Below, piece by piece: positions 12,369 through 24,120 of a stretch of 64,000 nt of DNA (position 1 is the first letter of the stretch; each line of letters opens with the position of its first letter). The DNA comes from Triticum aestivum (Eukaryota > Streptophyta > Magnoliopsida > Poales > Poaceae). The DNA is taken from the NCBI RefSeq assembly GCF_018294505.1, contig NC_057801.1:201752538-201816537 (forward strand), given 5' to 3'. A model generated the notes under the pieces. It ran no database searches, was not told the origin of the DNA, and saw only the letters and a program-made list of their open reading frames with translations. A program made the translations under genes and the position numbers.

Positions 12369-13166
12369 TGTCTAAGTGTTGGTCCGAACTGAGCAGCCTG
12401 CGGGGCCACCTCGGGGAAACTCGAAGTCTGGTTTTACTCGTAGCTTGACTTATCTGGTGTTGCCCTGAGAACGAGATATGTGCAGCTCCTATCGAGATGT
12501 CGGCGCATCGGGCGGCTTTGCTGGTCTTGTTTTACCATTGTCGAAATGTCTTGTAAACCGAGTTTCCGAGACTGATCGGGTCTTCCTGGGAGAAGGTATA
12601 TCCTTCGTTGATCGCGAGAGCTTGTCATGGGCTAAGTTGGGACACCCCTGCAGGGTATAAACTTTCGAGAGCCGTGCCCGCGGTCATGTGGCAGATGGGA
12701 ATTTGTTAATGTCCGGTTGTAGATAACTTGACACCGGATCCGATTTAAAATGCATCAACCGCGTGTGTAGCCGTGATGGTCTCTTCTCGGCGGAGTCCGG
12801 GAAGTGAACATGGTTTCTGTGTTATGATTGACGTAAGTAGGAGTTCAGGATCACTTCTTGATCATTGCTAGTTGACGACCGTTCCGCTTGCTCTCTTCTC
12901 GCTCTTATTTGCGTTGGTTAGCCACCATATATGCTTAGTCGCTGCTGCAACCTCACCACTTTACCCCTTCCTTTCCCATTAAGCTTTGCTAGTCTTGATA
13001 CCCATGGTAATGGGATTGCTGAGTCCTCGTGGCTTACAGATTACTACAACAACAGTTGCAGGTGCAGGTTATACGATGATCTTGACGCGAGAGCGATGTT
13101 TGCTTGTTTGGAGTTCTTCTTCTGCTTCTTCTTCGATCAGGGGATAGGTTCCAGGTCGGCAGTCTG

Positions 13167-16100
13167 TGTAACACCCTCGATGCGGCTATATCTCCCACGT
13201 GTCGAAGCACGACTTAGAGGCATAACCGCATTGAAAGCAATGTCGCAAGTGAGGTAATCTTCACACAACCCATGTAATACATAAGGGAAAGAGATACATA
13301 GTTGGCTTACAATCGCCACTTCACACAATTACATGAATAAAGCATTACATCATCCAGATACAATCAAGGTCCGTCTACGGAACCAAAATAAAAGAAGAAC
13401 CCCAAATGCGACAAAGGTCCCCGATCGACCCCAACTGGGCTCCAATACTGATCAACTAAAACGAAACAACACAAAGGGCAAGATCTTCATCGAGCTCCTC
13501 CTTAAGCTTGGTTGCGTCACCTGCTCGGTAACATAGGCACCTGCAAACTGGTTTTTGAAGTATCTGTGAGCCACGGGGACTCAGCAATCTCGCACCCGCG
13601 AGATCAAGACTATTTAAGCTTATAGGAAGGATGGAGTAATGAGGTGGAGCTGCAGCAAGCGACTAGCATATATGGTGGCTACAATCACAAAAGAGAGCGA
13701 GAAGAGAAGCAAGGCACGGTCGTGAAGCTAGTAGCGATCAAGAAGTGATCCTAGAGCAACCTACGTCAAACATAACTCCAACACCGTGTTCACTTCCCGG
13801 ACTCCGCCGGAAAGAGACCATCACGGTTACGCACGCGGTTGATGTATTTTAAATAAGGTCAACTTCGGGTTTTCTACAACCGGACGTTAACAAATTCCCA
13901 TCTGCCCATAACCGCGGGCACGGCTTTCAAAAGTTCAAATCCCTGCAGGGTGTCCCAACTTAGCCCATCACAAGCTCTCACGGTCAACGAAGGAATAGAC
14001 CTCCACCCGAGACATTCCGATCAGACTCGGTATCCCGGTACAACAAGACATTTCGACAGGGTAAAACTAAACCAGCAACACCGCCCGAATGTGCCGACAA
14101 ATCCCGATAGGAGCTGCACATATCTCTTTCTCAGGGCACACTCAGATTGTCCAAGGTACGGGTAGGCCAGCCCAGAGTTGCCCCTGGTGGCCACCGGCAG
14201 CTGACAGGTTGGACCAACACTCAGAGGAGCACTGGCCCGGGGGGGTAAAATAATGATGACCCTTGAGTCCGTGAAACCCAAGGGAAAAAGAGGCTAGGTG
14301 GCGAATGGTAAAACCAATGTTGGGCATTGCTGGAGAAGCTTTACTTAAGGCGAACTGTCAAGGGGTTCCCATTATAGCCCAACCGCGTAAGGGACGCAAA
14401 ATCCGGGAACATAACCCCGATATGACGGAAACTAGGGCGGCAAGAGTGGAACAAAACACCAGGCATAAGGCCGAGCCTTCCACCCTTTACCAAGTATATA
14501 GATGCATTAATTAAATAAGATATATAGTGATATCCCAACAAGTAAATAAATGTCCCAACAAGGAACAACATCTCCATGTTCCAACAAGGAGCAAACTTCA
14601 ATCTTCACCTGCAACTAACAACGCTATAAGAGGGGCTGAGCAAAGCGGTAACATAGCCAAACAACGGTTTGCTAGGACATGGTGGATTAGAGGTTTAGCA
14701 TGGCAATTTGGGAGGCTGACAAGCAAATGGTAGGCATCGTAGCATTGGCATAGCAAAAGAGCGAGCAAACTAGCATAGCAAAGATAGTAGTGATTTCGAG
14801 GGTATGATCATCTTGCCTGAAATCCCGCAAGGAAGAAGAACGAGTCCATGAAGAAGACAAACGGACGTAGACGAACGGATCCTCACAACCTCGACGTTAT
14901 CGGAACCAACCCGAAGAAGCAAACACCGGAAAAGAAGCACACACATAGTAAACAACCACCACAACAACATGGCATGATGCACAAACGAGTATGAGGCATG
15001 TCCGGTTTAATGAAGCATGGCATGGCAAAGTGCACAAGCAGTTCTACAAATTAAGTGGAGATCAATATGCAACGAGTTGCATATTGATGAAACACCACAA
15101 CAAGTTATTTAGTTTGATCTTGTTTATGTACTCAACAATATTAAATGTTGGTTAACATGGCAAGAGGGTGAAGCAAAGTAAAACTACCTATCTAGTCAAG
15201 TTTAAATGAGGCCGGAAGCAACGAACAACAATTCCGGAAACTCCCCATATGCATATTTTAGATTAGGTCCTGTTCTGCCCTAAACACAATTTTAGAGTTG
15301 TTTAATATGCAAATAAAGGTCACCATGATAAACTAGGCAAAATTCTACCCCATTTACATATAAAGTTTATTAAAATCGGAGTTACGGTTATTTAGTTATG
15401 AAATAAAGCATTTTAGCATGGCATAGGAGCAAATTAATGCAAACAGCATTTTTTTTAACATTTTAAACATGGATGAAAGTTGGATATTATTAATCTACAC
15501 AAAATTCTGAGCAAGTTTTATATATAAAACATTTTAATCCGATGCACGGTTAGTGAATTATTAAATGCATGAACTAGGGGGACTAAACTGTAAAACTGGC
15601 AGTCTCAGGAATAATAGACAAATCGTCCAGACGCTGACAAAAACATGCATCGGGCCGAATCTGAGGAAGCCCAACAGCGAGGAAGAGAAAAGAGGAGGGG
15701 CGCTGGGGTCGGCTCACCCTTGGGCCTGGCCCGGTCGGAGGGAGAGGCAGGCCAGCTGGGCTGGCGCGGTGCGGAGGAGGTGGCCCGGCTGGGCCTGGCG
15801 CTGCGGCCCACGCGGCTGGCGAAGGGAGCTGGGGAGGAGGCCGAGCGAGGCCGGCGCTGGAGATGGGCCCGGGAGCGCGGCCCGAAATGAAGAGGAAGGA
15901 GGCCGGCGAGCTGGGCCAGACTCGGGCGTGGCCCACGCGGAGGCGCGGCGCGGTCAACGCAGATGGATCGGGCTCCTCCCGATCTGGCGCAGGGAGCGAT
16001 GACTCCGGTGAAGCCGTGGTCGGCGGCGCGGTTCCGGCGGAGATGTGCTCCGGCGAGGGGAGGCCGGCCGTGAGCAGGAAGGGGCGGATCCCGGCGCGTG

Positions 16101-17046
16101 ATGACCGGATCTGGCGACAGCGGCGCCGGACGGGGCTCCAAGTCGCAGGGCGGCGCGCTCCGGCGAAGGTTGCAGGCGAGGTCGCCGGCGGAGAGACGCT
16201 AGGCGGCGGAGGCGCGGATCGAGGGGCTCCTCCCCTCGACCGGCTACGGGAGCGAGGAGGCACGGGGTGCCTGCGGGCGGCGGCGGAGAACCGGGCTCGC
16301 GCGGGCCCCGGATGGGCTCCGCGGGCCGGCGGCGAAGTGGGGCGACGCGGAAGCCGGTTGGGACAGGTGGCGGCCGCGGGTTGGAGGAGAGCGGCGGCGG
16401 GGCTGAGGTGGCGCGCTCCGATTGGCTGGAGTGAGGTGGCGCGCGGGGGCGGACATGTCTGGTGCAGCGCGGACGCGTCCGGTGGCGCGGGGAGGAGTGG
16501 ATCTAGGGTTTAGACTGCGAAATGATCTGAAATTTCGGGGAGGGGTGCTCTTTATAGGTAGAGGGAGCTAGGAAGCTCCAAATGAGGTGCGGTTTTCGGC
16601 CACGCGATCGTGATCGAACGACCGAGATGATGGAGCAGAGTTAGGTGGGTTTTGGGTCAAAATGGAAGGGTGTTGGGCTGCAACACACACGAGGCCTTCT
16701 CGGTCCCTCGGTTAACCGTTGGAGTATCAAACGAAGTCCAAATGGTACGAAACTTGACAGGCGGTCTACCGGTAGTAAACCAAGGCCGCATGACAAGTCT
16801 CGGTCCAATCTGGAAATGTTTAATCCCCACACACGAAAGAAAGGTAGAAATGACCACCGGAGGAGAACGGAACGCCGGATTGCAAAACGGACAACGGGGA
16901 AAAATGCTCGGATGCATGAGACGAACATGTATGCAAATGAAATGCGCATGATGACATGATATGCAATGCATGACACGCAAGCAATGACAAGGCAACAACA
17001 GCGAATAACTGCACGACACCTGGCACATCGGTCTCGGGGCGTTACA
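13167..17046 (-). mobile_element. Inverted solo LTR related to the Sukkula-like LTR
   Basis: It is flanked by gtctg at 13162-13166 and 17047-17051. On the minus strand it starts TGTAACGCCCCGAGACC at 17046 and ends GAGGGTGTTACA at 13167. From its start it follows the same order as the Sukkula-like LTR: ccaggtgtc, ttattcg, catgtcatcatg and gcatttcat words, a TATA box about 490 bp in, then a GC-rich leader. Later parts, such as the cggcggagtccgggaagtg region, also match in diverged form. No internal domain or second LTR is present. The open frames at 15583-16513 are products of the GC-rich leader. Confidence 0.85.
16551..16556 (-). promoter_or_regulatory. TATA box of the inverted solo LTR
   Basis: On the minus strand the sequence reads TATAAA, about 490 bp from the LTR start at 17046. 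This matches the promoter position in the Sukkula-like LTRs. Confidence 0.5.
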
Positions 17047-17051
17047 GTCTG

Positions 17052-17289
17052 GGCTAGCAGGGTCGATGTCGTTTGAGTTTCTGTTTGTGTTTCATCCGTA
17101 GTCGGATGGTGCTCTTATGTATGATGATGTTGTATTCGTGTGGCATTGTATGCCTCTTGTATGTATCCCCATTTATTATGTAATGTTGATGTAATGATAT
17201 CCACTTTGCAAAAGCGTTTCAATATGCCGGTCTATCCTTGGTGGGACCTTCGAGTTCTTTTTGGATAGGGTCGCATATTGGGCGTGACA
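17052..17289 (+). repeat. 3' LTR of the Sukkula-like element, right part
   Basis: It corresponds to 5965-6200 of the 5' LTR and ends in the canonical gggcgtgaca. The ctgag target duplication follows at 17290-17294. Confidence 0.88.
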
Positions 17290-17294
17290 CTGAG

Positions 17295-17628
17295 GAACAT
17301 GTATAAGTCATGAAGAGAGCAGTAGCAATAAAACTGTAACGATCATAATGCTAAGCTAACGGATGGGTCATGTCCATCACATCATTCTCCTAATGATGTG
17401 ATCCCGTTCATCAAATGACAACACATGTCTATGGTTAGGAAACATAACCATCCTTGATTAACGAGCTAGTCAACTAGAGGCATACTAGGGACAATATGCT
17501 TTGTCTATATATTCTCACATGTACTAAGTTTCTGGTTAATACAATTCTAGCATGAATAATAAACATTTATCATGAAAAAAGGAAATAAATAATAACTTTA
17601 TTATTGCCTCTAGGACATATTTCCTTCA
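17295..17628 (+). mobile_element. Angela/WIS/BARE1-type LTR, right part
   Basis: It begins gaacatgtataagtcatg, the direct continuation of the LTR interrupted at 1953. It ends attgcctctaggacatattt ccttca at 17628, the standard 3' end of this family. Confidence 0.88.
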
Positions 17629-20456
17629 CTTATCAGCAAGATGGCCTTTGAACGATTCACACCGGTCCGACACTATGCACATCTCAAGCTGAAGGTGCCG
17701 ATCCAAACGGGGTCATTTCCAAATTGGTAAAAAAATCGAATTTATCAACTTTTAAAATTCATGATTTTTTTTCATATCCATGAACTTCTTTTCAAAACCA
17801 AAAACTCTTTTCAAATACGTAAACTTATTTTCAAATCCATGAACCGTTTGAAAATTCATGAACCTTTTTAAATTTATGAACATTTTTATATCCATAAATA
17901 TTTTTTAAAATTCATGTACATTTTTCAAATTTCAAATAAATTTGTGAACATCGGGGGCATTTTTTAAAATTTAGTAAAGTAAACTGGCACTTTTCCCAAA
18001 GTGTAGACCAACGAGCAAAATGCGAGCATAGAAAAAATAGTGAACACGGGTCGAGCGAACGAGCGAGCGGTTTATTAAGCCATGACCCACAGGAGCAATG
18101 CTATGCAATGTTTCGCCAAAGGGCATATAAGATGCCATTTGCTAAAAAAATAAGACGCCGGACAGAGAAAACTTTAACTAAGGGGTACCCCTTGCAAAGT
18201 TACCCATCTCCTCTGCGGCTCTTGTCACAACCTGAGAGTTCTGACTGGATTCTTCCCATGAGCACGATGGATGAGTGGGTTTGTTTGTGTGTTTTTAGAT
18301 TTCTCTCCAAAAAAAAAAATCTCTCTTTACCGTCTGTCCAAATTACTAACTATTTTTACCATTACGTCCCCATGTCAAGAGCTTCGAAACTAGAATCCTT
18401 GTTTATAAGTTTCAAGGAACTTCCTTTTCGAGCAAAATTTTGCTCGCAACTACTTCTAACATGCTCTCCCAACGTGAATTAATATGTGCTTCCACTTAGT
18501 AGTAAGTTGTATTTTCAACTACTAACAACATGGGTGCTCCCAACTATACCAACCTGTGCTCCCACTTAGTACTAACCCGCATTCCGAATGTGAAGCACAA
18601 CAGTGCTCCCACGTGAAGCACACATATGCTTCAAGTGTGTACTTATACGTGCTCCTGCCTAGTACTAACCCGTGTTCTGATCTAGTATTAACATATGCTC
18701 ACAATGTGAGACACAAATTATGCTCGTATCGCCACATGAGAGCACAACTGTGCTCCAATAGAAACACGAGAATAATAAAAATCAAAGAAAAAGCAATATA
18801 TCAAGGAAACCTAGAAAAATCCAAAAGAATGGGAAAATTAATCTATCAAAAAAGACTCGGGTAAGTCCAGCACATGATGTGTGCTAACAGCCGAACGCAA
18901 CATTTGAAGTGCTCACGTGCTCTCACGACCCAAAGAAGGTGCTCCCCCGTGGGGCCTGTCTCAAGCTGCTCCATCCTTCCAAAATTAGCTCCACGCCATT
19001 AAATTCCCTTTGTAGAAGATTCATCCAGGAGTTGCATCTTCACCATAGCAGTGGACCTTGTTTGGTTCCAGCTAGCTCCAGCTTCAAAAAATAGGAAATT
19101 TTGGTAGGAAATGTCTACTGTGGGTTGTCTTACGCGAGGAAAAATAAATAGGCATATACTTACCGGTGGCAGTGGTGCGTAGCTTTACCTAACTCCACAA
19201 GGATTCTTTGAAGTAGAATTTTTAAAGCACCCCTTGGAGAGGTTCATGGGAAACAGGGAAGTTGTGCCTCATATTCGATGTTTTTTGGATCGGGACATAA
19301 GCTACCTTGTTTGGCTTGCGTTTCTAGAGCGAATCGGAAGTCCCAAACATGCATTTGTGTAGGAAGCTAGATGCACATTGACGTATTTGCCCAAATACTC
19401 AACTGACATAGCATGGGAAACAGAGAGCACATAACCAACACTTCAGGCGCCACCGATCGTGCGGGTGCTCACGTGATGCTATGGCGGGTGGCGATGGTAA
19501 ATAGCGCTCATAGCTTGGTCGGTCGATGGCTGGCTAATTAGATCCATTTTTACATCAGCTCTATCGTTCAATTGCACAATAGTAAAAAGACCAACAACAA
19601 AGGGTTTAAAAAGGAACTAACTTTTGTTTTCTAATGATAAAAAATATACATTCAACAAATGTGCTTGTCAAAGAATTCATGAATTTGAAAAAGATGTTTA
19701 TCAATAAACAAGAAACAAGAATTTTAAAAATTGTTTGTGAATCTAAATATAGCTCATGAATTTTCAAAATGTTTGTAAATTTAAGAAAATGTTTTTGGAT
19801 TGAAAAATTATTCATCATCGAAAAGGTTTAAGAATTTTAAAAATATTCATGAATTTGAGAAAAAGTACACAAATGCTAAAAAATCAAGAATTTGAGAAAA
19901 TTCACCAATTTCAAATCATTAATTTTTCTAAAAAATATTCATAGATTTGAAAAAGAAATCGCAGATTTTAAAAATGTTACGGATGATGAAAGAAGATCAT
20001 GAATTCATAAAAGTTTAGGAATTTGAAATATTTTCAGGAATTTAAAACTAAAAAGATAAAAACTTAAAAATTAAAATTAAAATTAAAAAGGAATCTTAAA
20101 AACAAAAGGCAGGTAAAAAAACTAGAAAAGAAAAACTCAGCTAGAAAGTTTTGGACGCTTCATAAAACCAGAATGATGTATGAAGCTATATGGCCGGTGC
20201 TATGTATGCATGAGACCTATATCTCACTTATAGCGAGATTGACGCTTCCCTTGCCTGAAGGATTTTCACCCCATGTAGTGGTTCTATCGTTCGCTCGTTG
20301 CAGAGTTGCGGGTTTGTCCAGGCACACCGGTTAAGTAGTGATGAGGCACACAGATTAGCTATATCATCCACTAAACTTCATATTGGTAGACATGTGTGGC
20401 TTATTTATGCACCGGATCACATTTATATCCCTTTAAACATTATTGAATGAAATAAA
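17629..20456. other. AT-rich unclassified DNA
   Basis: From 17720 to 18000 and 19600 to 20110 the sequence is built of loosely repeated words such as ttcatgaac, ttcaaat and aaaattcat, on both strands. This is a common filler in Triticeae transposons that I cannot assign. No gene is supported. A degenerate repeat lies at 18481-18765. Confidence 0.5.
18481..18765. repeat. Degenerate repeat of a tgctcc-cacttagtactaac unit
   Basis: Versions of gtgctcccacttagtacta, tgaagcacat and tgctcc recur about every 30-45 bp, for example near 18550, 18610, 18650 and 18740. The copies are too diverged to define a clean period by eye. Confidence 0.45.
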
Positions 20457-21601
20457 GTGAGGTGTTCTCAGAAAAGAAATAGCTACTCCCTCGTTGTGTG
20501 TAGACCAGTTTTCTTCGGGTTTCTTTACTTCTCTCTTTTCCTTTTCTTTTGTTTTCTTTCCTTTTTCTTAGTTTCTTTAATATTTTCTTCTGTTTTGTTC
20601 GTTTCTTACCAGTTTTCTTTTGTTTACCATTTTTCTTTTCTTTTTACACTGATTTTTCTTCGGTTTTATTATTTTGTTTTTCTTTTGTTTCTTACTTAGT
20701 TTTTCCTTTTTTGCGTTGTTTTTTCTCCATGGTTTTCGTTTTTTTCTTTTATTTCTTCCTTGTTTTTATCGCTTCCTTTTCTATTTGGTTTTTTTCTTCG
20801 TCTTGTTTTTTTGTTTCTTTGATGGTTTTCCACAGGTTTCTTTCTTTCTTTCTTGATTTCACTCTTTTCGAATGGTATTCTGTAGTTTTTTTTCCTTTTT
20901 TGCCTTTTATTGAATTTCTTCATTTTTCTTTGTTTCTTTTTCATTTTCATCGTTTTCCTTTTGTTCAACACATGTTAAACCTTTTTTAGCATACATCATT
21001 AAAAATATATACACGTCTAACAATTTTTAAATACATTATTATTATTATTTAAAAACTATTTTTATCTCACCATTCTTTCATAGATATTGTATATCTAATA
21101 CATATTTTATACAATATTTAACATTTCTCAGATACAAGACTGAAATTTTTTAATTAACTATTCAACATTTTTCAATACAAGGAGAATGTTTTTTTATGAC
21201 AATAAACATTTTTCTCCCATAGTATACATTTTTTGCATACACCAGGAACAGTTTTAAATACTTTTAATATTTGTTAATTACACGATCAACATATTCATAC
21301 ACTTTATTTTTCGTATACATGACAAACATTTTTTCTATACACATTTAAACTTTTCAAAAGCTGCCTTACTTTTTTCTAATACATGATCAATTTTTTTTTG
21401 CGGGAATACATGATCATCTTTTTTCATACACATTGTATACATTTTTCATCCAAACATTTCCTCCATACACATTTTTTTAAGTGAATAGATAACATTTTCA
21501 AAATATTTATGTAAACTTTTTTTGTAGTATATCTATTTAGCATATTTGGAAATTTCAAAAAAATAAAGCAAAAAAAGAATCATCATATACGAAAAGGCTG
21601 A
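20457..21601. other. T-rich low-complexity block
   Basis: 20500-20990 is almost entirely T with interspersed C and G. It gives long Phe/Leu/Ser-rich frames, which are composition artefacts. 21000-21601 repeats words such as catttttaatac and acatttt. One short insertion footprint lies at 21390-21404. No gene is seen. Confidence 0.55.
21390..21404 (-). mobile_element. 15-bp poly(T)-gcggg insertion with 12-bp direct repeats
   Basis: aatacatgatca occurs at 21378-21389 and again at 21405-21416. Between them is an a, nine T and gcggg. On the minus strand the insert reads CCCGC followed by oligo(A). Direct repeats plus an oligo(A) tail are the marks of target-primed non-LTR insertion, here reduced to the 3' tail only. 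Confidence 0.5.
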
Positions 21602-21701
21602 ATAAAAAATCTTTAGTGGCTTAAGGCCACCCGCTCACTCGGCCGGAGCATTAAGGGAGACATTTGACGTAAGCGCAACCTAGATCTAGCTATAAGCGAG
21701 A

Positions 21702-22875
21702 GGTGACTCCTATTTGGCATGCGGGTCCCCGCGGAGCGACCGCGCTCGCACTCCCTCGCGCGCTGGAGTTTATATGGGCCGCCCCATTTTTTGGATTTAC
21801 CCAACCGGTTTTGGGAATGTTCAAGAAGAACCTTTCCTAAGCCGGTTTTTGGTGTTTTTTTCTTTTTCTATCTTTTTCTTTTTTTATTTTTATTTTTTGG
21901 TCTCTTTTTTTCATTTTATGATTGTTTTTTTCAATTTGTGAAAACCTTTTAAATTCATGAACATTTTTTATTATCTTTCTTGTTTTGAATCTGCAAATAT
22001 CTTTTGAATTCGTGAATATTTTTCAAATGGTGAACAGTTTTTGGTATCATTAACATTTTTTGAAATAACATACTTTTTTACCTTTGGCTCTTTTACGAAT
22101 ATATTTTCAATTTTGCTAACATTTTTTTATACCTCAAATTCAAAAAGTGTCATCAATGAATTTTTTTTCAATAACTAAAATTTTGTTCATCAGATTTTAA
22201 AAATGGTCGTCAAAATTCAAGATTGGTTCGTTGAATTACAAAAATGTTTATCAATTTTCAAATTTGTTCATAGATTTCCTGAAAATGTTCATCAAACTTA
22301 AAATATGTTCATTTAATTCAAAATTTGTTCATCGATTTTTTCTAAAAAAATGTTCTTGAATACAAATTTTGTTCATCAAGTTAAAACATGTTCATTGAAT
22401 ACAAATTTTGTTCATCAAGTTAAAACATGTTCATTGACTTCAAATTTTGTTCATCAAATACAAAACAAATGTTCATTATTATTAGAATATTCTCATAAAT
22501 AGTGTTCATGCAAATAAAAATTTCATGAAAATTCAAACAAGTTGATTCTTTTGAAATCAGGAAAATTATTTGAATTCGAGAACTGTTTTTGAATTGGGTG
22601 AACATTTTTTTAATCTATGAGCATTTATCTTTTCCCAAATATTTTCTCAAACCATGACAATTTTTTAATTCACGAACATTTCACAATTTTCAACTTTTAA
22701 AAAAATGGATTAATTTTAAAAAGGGAAAATGTTAAAACAAAATAAAAAATAAAAAAACAAGGTGCTTCCCGCTTTTCCCGTCCGGCACATGGGCCGGCCC
22801 ACGAGGGGCGCAGGGGGAGCGGAGGGTGCGCATTCACTTGTTCCCAGGCGTTGTTTGTGCCAAATAGGAGGTCCC
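21702..22875. mobile_element. MULE-like TIR element without transposase
   Basis: The left end reads ggtgactcctatttggca and the right end, reverse-complemented, gggacctcctatttggca. The flanks taagcgaga (21693-21701) and taagcaaga (22876-22884) form a 9-bp duplication with one mismatch, as expected for Mutator-like elements. Inner TIR parts share gggccg-type motifs. The interior is AT-rich and carries a 39-bp tandem repeat but no protein-coding signal. At 1174 bp it is a non-autonomous copy. Confidence 0.75.
22356..22433. repeat. Two perfect 39-bp tandem copies
   Basis: 22356-22394 and 22395-22433 are identical; each begins ttgaatacaaattttgttca. A degraded third copy starts at 22434. The array lies inside the MULE-like element. 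Confidence 0.85.
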
Positions 22876-22891
22876 TAAGCAAGACATAGGC

Positions 22892-22910
22892 ACCACTCAA
22901 AAAAAAAAAA
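22892..22910 (+). mobile_element. 19-bp poly(A) insertion with 13-bp direct repeats
   Basis: gcaagacataggc is perfectly repeated at 22879-22891 and 22911-22923. The intervening bases are accactc plus twelve A. This has the structure of an extremely 5'-truncated non-LTR insertion. Confidence 0.6.
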
Positions 22911-22923
22911 GCAAGACATAGGC

Positions 22924-24120
22924 GTGCCTCTATATACGAATCGTGGGACCTATATCTCGATTATAACAAGGCGAGACGTATGCTCCCCGCGACTGATGAT
23001 TTTATCTGCATGCTACAGTACTTGGCCAGCCCTGTTTCATGCGTTCGGTCGTTCCTTGTTGTCGCTGACTGTGTTCAATTCACTCTTTCATTTCGTTTTT
23101 TTCTCCTTTTCATTTTTCCTGTTTCTTCACCGATTTTTTGTTTTCTGTTTTTCTTTGTTTTTTCTCTAGTTTTCTTTGCCTTTTTATCTGTTTTCTTTGT
23201 TACTTTATTAGTTTTTGCTTGTTTTCCTTTTTCTATGTTTTTCTTTGGTTTTTTGCTTTTTGGGGGTTGACCGTTTTTCCCTTTATTCCTTTCTTGCTTG
23301 GTTTTCATTGGTTTTCTCTGGGGTTCTTTAGTTTCTTTCTTGGCTTTCATTGTTTTACATTCTTTTGCCCTAGTTTTTTTCTATTTCTTTTTTTTCGTTT
23401 CCTTTGTTTCTTTTTCCATATTCATTGATGTTCTTCATTTTACTTTGTATCTTGTTTTTCTTTCATCTAGTTTCTTGTCTTTCCTTATACAACTGCAACA
23501 TTTACTATATAAGCTTAATGTTTATTCAAATACATGAAAAAATTAATCAAATACATGATTAAATTTTCCTTCAAATATATACTTTTGATATCAACTTTTT
23601 TTCATACACATTATACATTTTTTTATACATTAGAAACATTTTTATAGATGTTTAACATTTCCTAAATACATAATTAACATCTTTAACACGTATTTTTACA
23701 TCTACTTTTTCCATGCATACTCTACATCCTTTGTATATGTTAGTAACATTGTTTAAATAAACATTCAACATGGAACGCAAAAAAATAAAAATAAACATTC
23801 AACATTATTCAAATACATAATTAACATTTTCTAAAACATATTTTTTTACAATGTCTATTTTTCCCGTACACATTGTATATTTTCTGTATACATCATGAAC
23901 ATATTTTATATACACACTCTAACATTTTCCAAAGACATGATTAACATTTTTTCATAGATAAGTTTTGATGTGGGTTGAGGCTTGCTACTGGTCGCGAGAG
24001 GTGGGCTGCCTGGCCCATGTACGAACGCTGAGGGCAAGGGCACCTACCAACTCGCTTTAAGCCGTATAGGCACGCCCGTGTATGTATATGTTGAAATGCG
24101 TGGGAAATAGGCTCGCCCGT
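22924..24120. other. T-rich and AT-rich low-complexity DNA flanking the Sabrina-like element
   Basis: 23080-23470 is T-rich with artefactual Phe-rich frames. 23500-23960 is built of aacatt and atacat words. 23961-24120 is of normal composition but unrecognised. The stretch is contiguous with 45867 onward in the pre-insertion state. One short insertion footprint lies at 23772-23788. Confidence 0.5.
23772..23788 (+). mobile_element. 17-bp gcA-tail insertion with 17-bp direct repeats
   Basis: aaataaacattcaacat occurs at 23755-23771 and 23789-23805. The insert reads ggaacgcaaaaaaataa. The surroundings are rich in similar words, so local slippage is a real alternative. The GC-oligo(A) tail resembles the insertions at 21390 and 54212. 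Confidence 0.4.

Larger units (their letters stand above)
8462..13166 (+). repeat. 3' LTR of the Sukkula-like element, left part
   Basis: It repeats 1954-5965 with few differences, including the TATA box at 8948-8955. Two N blocks lie in it. It is cut after gtctg (13162-13166) by an inverted solo LTR and continues at 17052. Confidence 0.88.
1954..17289 (+). mobile_element. Sukkula-like non-autonomous Gypsy element (LARD), complete
   Basis: The element is bounded by the direct repeat ctgag at 1949-1953 and 17290-17294. It starts TGTAACACCCC and ends GGGCGTGACA. It has two long LTRs (1954-6200, and 8462-17289 interrupted), a Met-tRNA primer-binding site just after the 5' LTR and a purine tract just before the 3' LTR. 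The internal domain is only about 2.26 kb and shows no gag or pol, which defines a large retrotransposon derivative. The LTR end gatagggtcgcat..ttgggcgtgac closely matches the published Sukkula LTR end as I remember it. A solo LTR at 13167-17046 splits the 3' LTR. Orientation is set by the PBS and PPT. Confidence 0.88.

Noticed and set aside
15565..16513. Overlapping long frames on both strands in GC-rich DNA
   Set aside because: Open in several frames at once because stop codons are rare at this GC content. The region is the leader of the inverted solo LTR.
18301..18345. A further minimal retro-insertion at an A11 run flanked by tctctcc and tctctct
   Set aside because: The flanking repeat is only six to seven bases of simple CT-rich sequence, not a convincing target duplication.
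20457..20989. Long Phe/Leu/Ser-rich open frames (80 and 146 codons) that look like membrane proteins
   Set aside because: They are translations of a T-rich low-complexity tract; the same effect appears at 23000-23540. No start context, domain or varied composition.
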